The position numbers were made by a program, and so were the translations under genes. From assembly GCF_030316845.1 (NCBI RefSeq), contig NZ_JASZYS010000019.1, forward strand, positions 1-64,000: a stretch of 64,000 nt of DNA. Reading direction: 5' to 3'. Under the pieces are notes generated by a model. That model made no database searches, had not been told where the DNA came from, and saw only the letters and a program-made list of their open reading frames with translations. Of this stretch, positions 25,723-32,848 are shown piece by piece. Position 1 is the stretch's first letter; each line of letters starts with the position of its first letter. This stretch comes from Variovorax davisae (lineage in GTDB: Bacteria; Pseudomonadota; Gammaproteobacteria; Burkholderiales; Burkholderiaceae_C).

Positions 25723-26310
25723 TCAAGGCTGCAGCCACGCGGCGCGTCCCTGCGTGGCATCGTCGAGCCGGGCGATGAAGGCCGCCGCGTTCGGCTCGGG
25801 CAAGCGGAAGTCGGCGTGCACGAGGCCTTCATGGCGCACCTGGTCCAGCGTCGCATCGGCGGCCGCGAGTTCGCGCCGCAGCAGGCCTTCGAGTGCATAG
25901 GGCACCGCGCAGTGCAGCGTGCGCTGGCGAACGCGCGGCACCAGCGGGGCATCGATCAGCGTCTGCGCGATGCTGTCGGTGTAGGCCCGCACGAGTCCGC
26001 CGGCACCGAGCTTGACGCCACCGAAGTAGCGCACCACCGTGGCGAGCACGCCGTCGAGATCGTGGTGCCGCAGCACTTCGAGCATCGGCCGCCCCGCGGT
26101 GCCGCCGGGCTCGCCGTCGTCATTGGCCGCGGACTGCCCGCCCGCCATCAAGGCCCAGCAGACATGGGCCGCCGCCGGGTGTTCGACGCGCAGCGCCTGG
26201 ACTACCGCCTGCGCCCCGGCCCGGTCGGCCGCCGGCTGCACGCAGCCGATGAAACGGCTCTTCTTGACGATCAGCTCGCTGTGGCGCGCAGCGGCGAGAG
26301 TGAACGGCAT
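25723..26310 (-). CDS. yigZ: YigZ/IMPACT family protein
   Basis: The 195-residue protein has the IMPACT N-terminal domain (about 10-120) with the family signatures KKSRFIGCV, AAHVCWAL, NDDGEPGGTAGRPML and VRYFGGVKLGAGGLVRAY, and a C-terminal DUF1949 ferredoxin-like domain (about 130-190). Family members bind nucleic acids and may modulate translation or ribosome function; the exact role is not known. It begins 12 bp after metW and is the third gene of the metX-metW-yigZ unit. Confidence 0.92.
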   Translation of the reverse strand: MPFTLAAARHSELIVKKSRFIGCVQPAADRAGAQAVVQALRVEHPAAAHVCWALMAGGQSAANDDGEPGGTAGRPMLEVLRHHDLDGVLATVVRYFGGVKLGAGGLVRAYTDSIAQTLIDAPLVPRVRQRTLHCAVPYALEGLLRRELAAADATLDQVRHEGLVHADFRLPEPNAAAFIARLDDATQGRAAWLQP

Positions 26311-26322
26311 GGCCTCGCCCGC

Positions 26323-26907
26323 CTATTCCCGCTCGAACTTGAAGACCGCGGTGCTGGCACGCGCATTGGGCAGCCAGCGCACCTCGTGGCCTTCCTGCAG
26401 GCCGAAGGCATCGAGCACGTGCAGCCGGTTCTTGCGCGCCAGCACCTCGAAGTCCTTGAAGGTGCCGACCCGGATGTTGGGCGTGTCGTACCACTGATAG
26501 GGCAGCCTGCGCGTCACCGGCATGCGGCCGCGCGCGATGCTGACCCGGTTCGGCCAGTGGGCGAAGTTGGGAAAGGCGACGATGCCGATGCGGCCCACGC
26601 GCGCGGTCTCGCGCAGCATCACCTCGGCATTGCGCAGGTGCTGCAGGGTGTCGATCTGCAGCACGACGTCGAAGGAGGCGTCGTCGAACATCGCGAGGCC
26701 CTCGTCGAGGTTGAGCTGGATCACGTCGACGCCGCGGCGCACGCATTGCAGCACGTTGCCGTCGGCGATCTCGACGCCGTAGCCGGTGCAGCCGCGTTCG
26801 CGCTGCAGCAGGTCGAGCAGGGCGCCGTCGCCGCAGCCGAGGTCGAGCACGCGCGCGCCTTCGGGCACCAGGCGGGCGATCAGGTTCTGGGTCGGGCTGT
26901 CGCTCAC
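26323..26907 (-). CDS. metW: Methionine biosynthesis protein MetW
   Basis: SAM-methyltransferase-fold protein that partners MetX; in several proteobacteria MetX needs MetW for full homoserine acyltransferase activity. The 194-residue protein shows VLDLGCGDGALLDLL (SAM-like loop) and the family-specific QIDTLQHLRN and FPNFAHWPNRV segments. The GTG start at 26907 overlaps the metX stop (GTGA), the typical coupling of this pair. Confidence 0.94.
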   Translation of the reverse strand: MSDSPTQNLIARLVPEGARVLDLGCGDGALLDLLQRERGCTGYGVEIADGNVLQCVRRGVDVIQLNLDEGLAMFDDASFDVVLQIDTLQHLRNAEVMLRETARVGRIGIVAFPNFAHWPNRVSIARGRMPVTRRLPYQWYDTPNIRVGTFKDFEVLARKNRLHVLDAFGLQEGHEVRWLPNARASTAVFKFERE

Positions 26908-28064
26908 GAGGCCGCTCCTTCGAAGGTGCCGGCGATGCGCTCGAAGTACGAGCGCACCACGCTCATGTAGCGCGCGTCGTCGAGCAGGAAGGCGTCGTGG
27001 CCATGGGGCGCATCGATCTCGGCATAGCTCACGTGGCGGCGGTTGTCGAGCAGCGCCTTCACGATCTCGCGGCTGCGTGCCGGCGAAAAGCGCCAGTCGG
27101 TGCTGAAGCTCACCAGCAGGAACTTGGCGCTCGCCTGCGCCAGTGCGGCGCGCAGGTCGCCGCCGAAGTCGCGCGCCGGGTCGAAGTAGTCGAGCGCGCG
27201 CGTGATCAGCAGGTAGGTGTTGGCGTCGAAGTACTCGCTGAACTTGTCGCCGTTGTAGCGCAGGTAGCTCTCGATCTGGAACTCGACCTCCTGCGTCGAA
27301 TAGAGGAACTCGGTATTCGCGGCGCTGCCCTCGACCGCACTGCGCAGCGCGCGGCCGAACTTCTCGTTCATGACGTCGTCGCTCTGGTAGGTGATGTGGC
27401 CGATCATGCGGGCGATGCGCAGGCCGCGCCGCGGGATCACGCCCTGCTCGTAGAAGTGGCCGCCGTTGAAGTCGGGGTCGGTGACGATCGCGCGGCGCGC
27501 CACTTCGTTGAAGGCGATGTTCTGTGCCGTGAGGCTCGGCGCGCTCGCGACCACCACCGCATGCTGCACGCGGTGCGGGTACTGCAGCGTCCACGACAGC
27601 GCCTGCATGCCGCCCAGGCTGCCGCCCATCACGGCCGCCAGGCGTTCGATGCCGAGCGCATCTAGCAGCGCGGCCTGCGCCGCGACCCAGTCCTCGACCG
27701 TGACCACCGGGAAGTCGGCGCCGTAGGCGCGGCCGGTGGCGGGGTTGTCGTGCATCGGCCCGGTGGAGCCGAAGCAGGAGCCCAGGTTGTTGATGCCGAC
27801 GACGAAGAAGCGGTCGGTGTCGACCGGCTTGCCCGGACCGATCATGTTGTCCCACCAGCCTTCGGACTTCGGCTGGTCGGCATAGACGCCGGCGACGTGG
27901 TGGGAGGCGTTGAGCGCGTGGCACACCAGCACCACGTTGCTGCGGTCGGCGTTGAGCCGGCCGTAGGTTTCGTAGGCCAGCGTGTAGTGGCTGATCGATG
28001 CGCCGCTGCGAAGTGCCAGCGGGCCCTCGAACTGCATCGATTGCGGAGTGACGACGAAGGACAT
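26904..28064 (-). CDS. metX: Homoserine O-acyltransferase MetX
   Basis: First committed step of methionine synthesis, acylating homoserine (acetyl or succinyl donor). The 386-residue protein is an alpha/beta hydrolase fold with nucleophile elbow MGGSLGGMQAL (Ser near residue 148), the NLGSCFGSTGP segment, LRYNGDKFSEYFDANTYLLI, a catalytic Asp in FSTDWRF and a His in DAPHGHDAFL. The ATG at 28064 (MSFVVTPQSM) is preceded within 10 bases by the T-tract of a terminator hairpin and, further up, by a SAM-II-like riboswitch, so expression is probably repressed by SAM. Co-translated with metW. Confidence 0.95.
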   Translation of the reverse strand: MSFVVTPQSMQFEGPLALRSGASISHYTLAYETYGRLNADRSNVVLVCHALNASHHVAGVYADQPKSEGWWDNMIGPGKPVDTDRFFVVGINNLGSCFGSTGPMHDNPATGRAYGADFPVVTVEDWVAAQAALLDALGIERLAAVMGGSLGGMQALSWTLQYPHRVQHAVVVASAPSLTAQNIAFNEVARRAIVTDPDFNGGHFYEQGVIPRRGLRIARMIGHITYQSDDVMNEKFGRALRSAVEGSAANTEFLYSTQEVEFQIESYLRYNGDKFSEYFDANTYLLITRALDYFDPARDFGGDLRAALAQASAKFLLVSFSTDWRFSPARSREIVKALLDNRRHVSYAEIDAPHGHDAFLLDDARYMSVVRSYFERIAGTFEGAAS

Positions 28065-28070
28065 GAATGA

Positions 28071-28104
28071 AAAAGACCCGGCCTCGCCAAAAACGAGCCG
28101 GGTC
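28071..28104 (-). terminator. Intrinsic terminator/attenuator hairpin just before metX
   Basis: Minus strand: GACCCGG-CTCG, a 7-base loop, CGAG-G-CCGGGTC (11 base pairs, one bulge) and TTTTC. The hairpin ends only about 7 bases before the metX ATG. It lies downstream of the SAM-II-like element, so it may serve as its expression platform, or hide the metX ribosome-binding region. Confidence 0.8.
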
Positions 28105-28111
28105 ACGGCAT

Positions 28112-28165
28112 CCGTCTTTAGCTGCATTTGTAGAGCGCCCGCAAGCTGGAGCAAATCGGCGCGTG
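28112..28165 (-). ncRNA. SAM-II-like riboswitch upstream of metX
   Basis: The minus-strand leader contains GCGCC pairing with GGCGC (P1), a loop beginning GATTTG, and a downstream CAAATGCAGCTAAAG. ATTTG of the loop can pair with CAAAT, and AGC with GCT, forming the H-type pseudoknot of the SAM-II class. The sequence AAATGNAGCTAAA is the conserved 3' half of that class. It lies 48 bases before the metX start codon. SAM binding would reduce MetX production. SAM-II was first described mainly from alphaproteobacteria. Confidence 0.78.
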
Positions 28166-28182
28166 GCGGAAGTATATGCCGC

Positions 28183-28749
28183 TCAACCCCAGCCGATCAA
28201 CGCGGCCACGCCCAGCACCAGGAAGATGGCGGCGGAGATGCCATGCACGAGCTGGATCGGCACCCGCTTCACGATCCGGTCGCCGAGCCAGACCACCGGC
28301 GCGTTCGCCAGCATCATGCCGAGCGTGGTGCCCATCACGACCCAGACATAGGCGTCGACGTAGCGCGCCGCGAGCATCACGGTGGCGATCTGCGTCTTGT
28401 CGCCCATCTCGGCCAGGAAGAAGGCGAGCAGCGTGGTGCCGAAGACGCCGAACCTGGATGACTTGGGCACGTCGCCTTCGTCGATCTTGTCGGGGATCAG
28501 CATCCAGAGCGCCATCGCGATGAAGGAGCCGCCGAGGATCCACCGAAGCAGGTCGGCGCCGAGGAAATGCGTGACCCAGTTGCCGACCGCGCCGGCCAGC
28601 GCGTGGTTCAGGATGGTGGCGGCGAAGATGCCCGCCACGATCGGCCAGGGCTTGCGGAACCGGGCCGCGAGGATCAAGGCGAGGAGTTGGGTCTTGTCAC
28701 CCATCTCGGCGAGCGCGACCACGCCGGTGGCGACGAAAAATGCTTCCAT
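28183..28749 (-). CDS. UPF0016/GDT1 family manganese exporter (MneA-like)
   Basis: This 188-residue inner-membrane protein has six predicted helices in two homologous halves. Each half contains the EMGDKTQ motif (residues about 15-21 and 115-121), the metal-binding signature of the UPF0016/TMEM165/GDT1 family of Mn2+/Ca2+ transporters. The ATG at 28749 was chosen because it starts directly before the first helix; the open frame continues upstream only through the riboswitch. Regulation is visible: a yybP-ykoY Mn2+ riboswitch precedes it. It exports manganese when cytosolic Mn is high. Confidence 0.93.
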   Translation of the reverse strand: MEAFFVATGVVALAEMGDKTQLLALILAARFRKPWPIVAGIFAATILNHALAGAVGNWVTHFLGADLLRWILGGSFIAMALWMLIPDKIDEGDVPKSSRFGVFGTTLLAFFLAEMGDKTQIATVMLAARYVDAYVWVVMGTTLGMMLANAPVVWLGDRIVKRVPIQLVHGISAAIFLVLGVAALIGWG

Positions 28750-28781
28750 GAAAAAGGGATTCCTACGGCCGAAGGACGCAA

Positions 28782-28827
28782 TTGACCGCGCAACACCTTC
28801 GGCCGAATCCCGAAGTTGCGCGGTCAA
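28782..28827 (-). promoter_or_regulatory. Expression-platform hairpin of the Mn2+ riboswitch
   Basis: TTGACCGCGCAA and TTGCGCGGTCAA form a perfect 12-bp stem with a 22-base loop, starting inside the conserved CTTTGACC of the aptamer. It ends 33 bases before the ATG. It would compete with aptamer folding, as expected for an expression platform. No T-tract follows, so control may be of translation or Rho access. Confidence 0.7.
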
Positions 28828-28930
28828 AGGTCTCGCCAGGCTGGCTGCTGCTTGCGCCATGTGCTGCCGCAGGCAGTACAAGTCTGTTGACGCAAACCCT
28901 TCTCACGATGGAAGGCGGCTACTCCCCAAT
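28821..28930 (-). ncRNA. yybP-ykoY (Mn2+) riboswitch upstream of the UPF0016 gene
   Basis: Minus strand shows the conserved landmarks in order: TTGGGGAGTAGCC (28927 downward), GCGTCAACA, and TGGCGAGACCTTTGACC, with variable stems between. These are the two metal-site loops of the class. The pattern is close to the mntP leader of E. coli. It precedes a Mn exporter, the usual partner. Confidence 0.92.
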
Positions 28931-29025
28931 GACTCGTCGATCATAGCCTGTCCGGCAGCAACGATGTATGCGAACACTGACTTCAAATTTATTCGTCGGC
29001 CGATGGAGTGCGTGCAAATTCCTAC

Positions 29026-29052
29026 TTGCATTTGACGCATTTCACCCATAAT
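29026..29052 (+). promoter_or_regulatory. Probable sigma-70-type promoter of the RNA-binding protein gene
   Basis: TTGCAT at 29026-29031, 15-base spacer, CATAAT at 29047-29052. It gives a leader of about 120 bases before the ATG at 29183. The stretch between 28931 and 29182 holds no gene. The spacer is shorter than ideal, so this is tentative. Confidence 0.45.
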
Positions 29053-29182
29053 GCACGAGCCTTCCTTCAAAATTCGAGGGCGAATCGGTGATCGGTCAGT
29101 TTCGCGCAACTCGGCGGATTCCGTCGGATTGCTGCTCTCGGGACTCCATCGCTTTTCTTGATGTGTTTATAGGAGTCCCTTG

Positions 29183-29707
29183 ATGGGCAACAAACTGTAC
29201 GTCGGTAACCTGCCTTACTCGGTGCGCGACGGTGATCTCGAGCAGGCCTTCGGCCAATTCGGCGCGGTGACGAGCGCCAAGGTCATGATGGAACGTGACA
29301 CCGGTCGCTCCAAGGGTTTCGGCTTCGTCGAGATGGGCAGTGATGCGGAAGCTCAAGCAGCCATCAACGGCATGAACGGCCAGCCGCTCGGCGGCCGCAG
29401 CGTGGTCGTCAACGAAGCACGTCCGATGGAAGCACGTCCCCCGCGCAGCGGCGGTGGCGGCTACGGCGGTGGTGGCGGTGGCTACGGCGGCGGTGGCGGT
29501 GGCGGCTACGGTGGTGGCGGCGGCGGCGGTTATGGCGGCGGTGGCGGTGGTCGCAGCGGCGGTGGCGGCGGCTATGGCGGTGGTGGCCGCAGCGGTGGCG
29601 GCGGCGGCGACGGCGGCTTCCGCAGCCCGTACGGCGCGGGTCCCCGTGGCGGCGGCGGTGGTCGCGGCGGCTACGGCGGCGGCAATGGCGGCAATAGCGG
29701 CTACTGA
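29183..29707 (+). CDS. Glycine-rich RRM RNA-binding protein
   Basis: The 174-residue protein has one RNA-recognition motif (about residues 2-80) with RNP2 LYVGNL and RNP1 KGFGFVEM, followed by about 85 residues of Gly-rich YGGGGGG/SGGGG repeats with scattered Arg and Tyr. This architecture resembles cold-inducible RNA-binding proteins of cyanobacteria, plants and many Burkholderiales. Probable role: RNA chaperone or mRNA binding under cold or other stress. AGGAG precedes the ATG at 29183. The long leader suggests post-transcriptional control. A strong terminator follows. Confidence 0.92.
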   Translation: MGNKLYVGNLPYSVRDGDLEQAFGQFGAVTSAKVMMERDTGRSKGFGFVEMGSDAEAQAAINGMNGQPLGGRSVVVNEARPMEARPPRSGGGGYGGGGGGYGGGGGGGYGGGGGGGYGGGGGGRSGGGGGYGGGGRSGGGGGDGGFRSPYGAGPRGGGGGRGGYGGGNGGNSGY

Positions 29708-29736
29708 ACGCGCCCCGAACGCGAAACCCCATCAAG

Positions 29737-29760
29737 AAGGCTCCTGCGGGAGCCTTTTTT
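29737..29760 (+). terminator. Terminator of the RNA-binding protein gene
   Basis: AAGGCTCC, loop TGCG, GGAGCCTT, then a run of T to 29760. Strong rho-independent form. Confidence 0.92.
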
Positions 29761-29776
29761 CATGGCCGCGCCAGCC

Positions 29777-30562
29777 TCACTCGCCCTGGCGGCGCTTGCG
29801 GCCACGGCCCTTGAACAGCCGGTCGAACAGCGGATTCGGCAGCAGCCGCATCGCCTTGGCGACCACCCCCATCTGCCACGGGATCACGCGGTAGCTGGTG
29901 CCGGCCTGGATGGCGCGGAACGCGCGCTCGGCGAATTCGGCCGGCTGCAGCAGGAAGGGCATGGCGTAGCGGTTGCCCTGCGTCAGCGGCGTGTCGACAT
30001 AGCCGGGCAACAGCGTGACGACCTTGACCCCGCTGGCGTTCATTTCGCCGCGCAGGCTCTCGCAGTAGGCCACCACCCCGGCCTTGCTCGCGCAGTAGGC
30101 GCCGTGGCCCGGCAGGCCGCGGATCGCGGCGACGCTGCCGATGCCGACCAGCCGGCCGCTGCCGCGGGCCGCCATGGCGGCCACGAAGGGATGGAAGGTC
30201 GCCGCCAGGCCGAGGTTGTTGATGGCGAAGGTGCGCGCCATGACGTCGAGGTCGCTGCGTTCGGCGCTGTCCATGCCGATGCTGACGCCGGCGTTGGCGA
30301 TCACCACGTCCGGCAGGCCTTGCTGTTCGATGCAGGCGGCGCCGGCCGCGACGATGCTGTCGCACTCGGCCACGTCGGCGCCGTAGACCCGCCAGCGGCG
30401 CGGGTCCAGCCGGCGCGCCGCCGCCCAGGCCTCGATGTCGGCCGTTCGCCGCGCCACCAGGGCGAGGTCGTGGCCGGCCTCGTAGAAGCGCATGGCCAGC
30501 GCCTGCCCGATGCCGCTCGAGGCGCCGGTGACGAACAGCAGGGGGTTCGCGGCGGCGGCCAT
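29777..30562 (-). CDS. Short-chain dehydrogenase/reductase
   Basis: NAD(P)-dependent oxidoreductase of 261 residues. The classical SDR signatures are visible: cofactor motif TGASSGIG near residue 12, NAG (IANAGVS) near 87, catalytic Ser in GSVAAIRG and YxxxK as YCASK near 155. The C-terminus is a membrane-proximal, Lys/Arg-rich segment (FKGRGRKRRQ). It lies 4 bp after lptC as the last gene of kdsD-kdsC-lptC-SDR, a place normally taken by lptA. Substrate unknown; a link with LPS precursor or lipid metabolism is only an inference from context. Confidence 0.85.
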   Translation of the reverse strand: MAAAANPLLFVTGASSGIGQALAMRFYEAGHDLALVARRTADIEAWAAARRLDPRRWRVYGADVAECDSIVAAGAACIEQQGLPDVVIANAGVSIGMDSAERSDLDVMARTFAINNLGLAATFHPFVAAMAARGSGRLVGIGSVAAIRGLPGHGAYCASKAGVVAYCESLRGEMNASGVKVVTLLPGYVDTPLTQGNRYAMPFLLQPAEFAERAFRAIQAGTSYRVIPWQMGVVAKAMRLLPNPLFDRLFKGRGRKRRQGE

Positions 30563-30566
30563 GGAC

Positions 30567-31214
30567 TCAGCGCTTCGGTGCCGGCGCCGCGGCCGAAGGC
30601 GGCGGCATGATCAGGCCGTGCACCCGGCCCTGGAGATTGGCGATGCCGGTCAGGCTGTCGTAGTCCATGGCGTCGGAGGTGAACTTGTCGGCGCCGCGGA
30701 TCAGCGTGACCGGCTTGTTGGATTTCACGCGCTCGGTGTCGATGAAGGCATGCAGGAACTCGCCGCGGAACTCGAGGCGCGGCAGCATCGTGCCGTCGGC
30801 CGACTTGGCGGCGTCGCGGATCACGATCGCATTGCCGAACAGCTGGATCTCGGTGCCGTCTCCGTTGGAGACGCCGCGGTCGGCCGAGCCGTGCGTGACC
30901 AGCCCCACCGGAGAGATCGAGCGCCAGCGCACCTGGTCGACCTCGAGCGTGTCGGTGTCCGGGTAGTGCCGGCCCTCCTTGCCGAAGACTTCGGTGCGCA
31001 GGTCGCCGTTGGGCTGGAAGTTCTTCACCGAGAAGCCGCGCATGAAGTAGTCGGGCTCGTGGGTCGGTGCTTCCGGCGGCTGCGGCGCGAGCATCTCGGG
31101 CGCGTTGCGCACCAGCCAGTAGGTGCCCAGCGCGAGCACCGCCGTCAGGATGATCGGCAGGTAGATCGTCAGCCGGTCGAAGGCATCGCGCAGCACGCGC
31201 CACGCGGACTTCAT
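30567..31214 (-). CDS. lptC: LPS export protein LptC
   Basis: Single-pass inner-membrane protein that passes LPS from LptB2FG to LptA. The 215-residue protein has one transmembrane helix (about residues 16-36) and a periplasmic beta-jellyroll with segments such as YFMRGFSVKNFQPNGDLRTEVFG and TLIRGADKFTSDAMDY. It overlaps the kdsC stop by 4 bp (ATGA). In many proteobacteria lptA and lptB follow directly; here an SDR gene follows, so lptA/lptB must be elsewhere. Confidence 0.9.
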   Translation of the reverse strand: MKSAWRVLRDAFDRLTIYLPIILTAVLALGTYWLVRNAPEMLAPQPPEAPTHEPDYFMRGFSVKNFQPNGDLRTEVFGKEGRHYPDTDTLEVDQVRWRSISPVGLVTHGSADRGVSNGDGTEIQLFGNAIVIRDAAKSADGTMLPRLEFRGEFLHAFIDTERVKSNKPVTLIRGADKFTSDAMDYDSLTGIANLQGRVHGLIMPPPSAAAPAPKR

Positions 31215-31759
31215 TCGGCCCGGCCTCGCGCGCGGTCCAGCAGGCGGCGGTAGTGGCCGCCGGCCGTCAGCAGCAGGTCGCAGAATTCGCGTGCCGCACC
31301 CTCGCCGCCGCGCGCGGCGGTGACGTGGCGGGCGATGGCGCGCACCTCGGCATGGGCATTGGCCGGCGCGGCGGCGAAGGCGACGCGCGACAGCACCGGC
31401 AGGTCGGGCCAGTCGTCGCCGATCGCGGCGGCTTGCGACCAGTCGAAGCCCAGCTCGGCCAGCATCGCCTCGGCGGCCGGCAGCTTGTCTTCGGTGCCGT
31501 AGCGCACGTGCGCGATGCCGAGCGCCTCGAGCCGCACGCGCAGCGGCTTGGAGTCGCGGCCGGTGATGACGGCGGGGGTGATGCCGGCGCTGCGCAGCAG
31601 CTTGAGGCCGTAGCCGTCGAGGATGCTGAAGCGCTTGAGGGTTTCGCCGTGCTCGGTGAAGTAGACCCCGCCATCGGTCAGCACGCCGTCGATGTCGAAG
31701 AAGGCGATCCGGATGTCCTGGGCGGCGAGCAGGGTCTCGGGGCTGAATTCGACGCCCAT
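31211..31759 (-). CDS. kdsC: 3-deoxy-D-manno-octulosonate 8-phosphate phosphatase KdsC
   Basis: HAD-family phosphatase producing free Kdo for lipid A-core synthesis. The 182-residue protein has the nucleophile motif FFDIDGVLTDGG (two Asp) near residue 20, TGRDSKPL (motif II), a Lys (EDKL) and IGDDWPDLPVL (motif III), the short C0-type HAD layout of KdsC tetramers. It overlaps lptC by 4 bp and shares a TGATG junction with kdsD, so kdsD-kdsC-lptC are made together. Confidence 0.94.
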   Translation of the reverse strand: MGVEFSPETLLAAQDIRIAFFDIDGVLTDGGVYFTEHGETLKRFSILDGYGLKLLRSAGITPAVITGRDSKPLRVRLEALGIAHVRYGTEDKLPAAEAMLAELGFDWSQAAAIGDDWPDLPVLSRVAFAAAPANAHAEVRAIARHVTAARGGEGAAREFCDLLLTAGGHYRRLLDRARGRAE

Positions 31760-32760
31760 CAGATGACCTTCGCGCGCATCAGGTCGTTGATGCTGAGCGC
31801 GCCGATCAGCAGGCCGGCGGCGTCGACCACCAGCACGCTGGTGATGCGATGCTGCTCCATGAGGTCGGCCGCCTCGGCGGCCAGCGCATCGGCGCGCAAG
31901 GTGCGCGGCCCGGCATGCATGACGTCGGCGGCCGTGAGGGCGCGCAGGTCGGCGCCGGTCTCGACCTGGCGCCGCAGGTCGCCGTCGGTGAAGATGCCGA
32001 TCGCGCGGCCGTCGGGGCCGACCACCGCGGTGGCGCCGAGCCCCTTGGAACTCATTTCGCGCATGATCTCGCTCAGGCTCGCCCCGGGGGCCACGCGCGG
32101 CACCTCGTCGCCCGAGCGCATCACGTCGCTGACGTGGGTCAGCAGCTTGCGGCCCAGCGCGCCGCCCGGATGGGAGCGGGCGAAGTCCTCGGTGCCGAAG
32201 CCGCGGGCGTCGAGCAGCGCCACGGCGAGCGCGTCGCCCATCGCCATCTGGGCGGTGGTGCTGGCGGTTGGCGCGAGGTTCAGCGGGCAGGCTTCCTTCT
32301 CGACGCCGCCGTCGAGCACGATGTCGGCATGGCGCGCCAGCGTCGAGTCGCTGCGGCCGGTGATCGCGATCAGCGGCACGCCCTGGCGCTTGACCACCGG
32401 CAGGATGGTGGTGAGCTCCTCGACCTCGCCGCTGTTCGAGATCGCCAGCACCAGGTCGACCGCCTTGATCATGCCGAGGTCACCATGGCTGGCTTCGGCC
32501 GGATGCACGAACATCGCCGGCGTGCCGGTCGAGGCCAGGGTGGCGGCGATCTTGCGGCCGACGTGGCCGCTCTTGCCCATGCCCATCACGACCACCCGGC
32601 CGCGCACGTCGAGGATCTTTTGCACCGCAGCAGGAAAACTCGGGCCCAGCCGCTCCTTGAGGCCGAGCACCGCCGCCGCCTCGATGTCGAAAGTGACGCG
32701 GGCGCGCGCCAGCAGGGCGTCGGGATCGACGGAGGGGGACGCAGGGGGGCGGGAGCTCAT
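31759..32760 (-). CDS. kdsD: Arabinose-5-phosphate isomerase KdsD
   Basis: Converts ribulose 5-phosphate to arabinose 5-phosphate, the first step of Kdo synthesis. The 333-residue protein has an SIS sugar-isomerase domain (about 40-180, with VVMGMGKSGHVGRKIAATLAS and SNSGEVEEL) and two CBS domains (about 205-265 and 275-333). Length and layout match KdsD/KpsF. First gene of the minus-strand unit; the divergent Kef-type gene starts 88 bp away. Confidence 0.94.
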   Translation of the reverse strand: MSSRPPASPSVDPDALLARARVTFDIEAAAVLGLKERLGPSFPAAVQKILDVRGRVVVMGMGKSGHVGRKIAATLASTGTPAMFVHPAEASHGDLGMIKAVDLVLAISNSGEVEELTTILPVVKRQGVPLIAITGRSDSTLARHADIVLDGGVEKEACPLNLAPTASTTAQMAMGDALAVALLDARGFGTEDFARSHPGGALGRKLLTHVSDVMRSGDEVPRVAPGASLSEIMREMSSKGLGATAVVGPDGRAIGIFTDGDLRRQVETGADLRALTAADVMHAGPRTLRADALAAEAADLMEQHRITSVLVVDAAGLLIGALSINDLMRAKVI

Positions 32761-32848
32761 CGGCGGATTTTATCGGCCGGCCGTGCCGAGTCCCCAATGG
32801 GGATGAAATGGCGCCGGAAGCGGGCAGGCGTGTTGCTAGCATGCGGGC

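Noticed and set aside
29440..29700. GGC/GGT tandem repeat as a DNA satellite
   Set aside because: The repeat is explained by the Gly-rich tail of the RNA-binding protein, in frame throughout.
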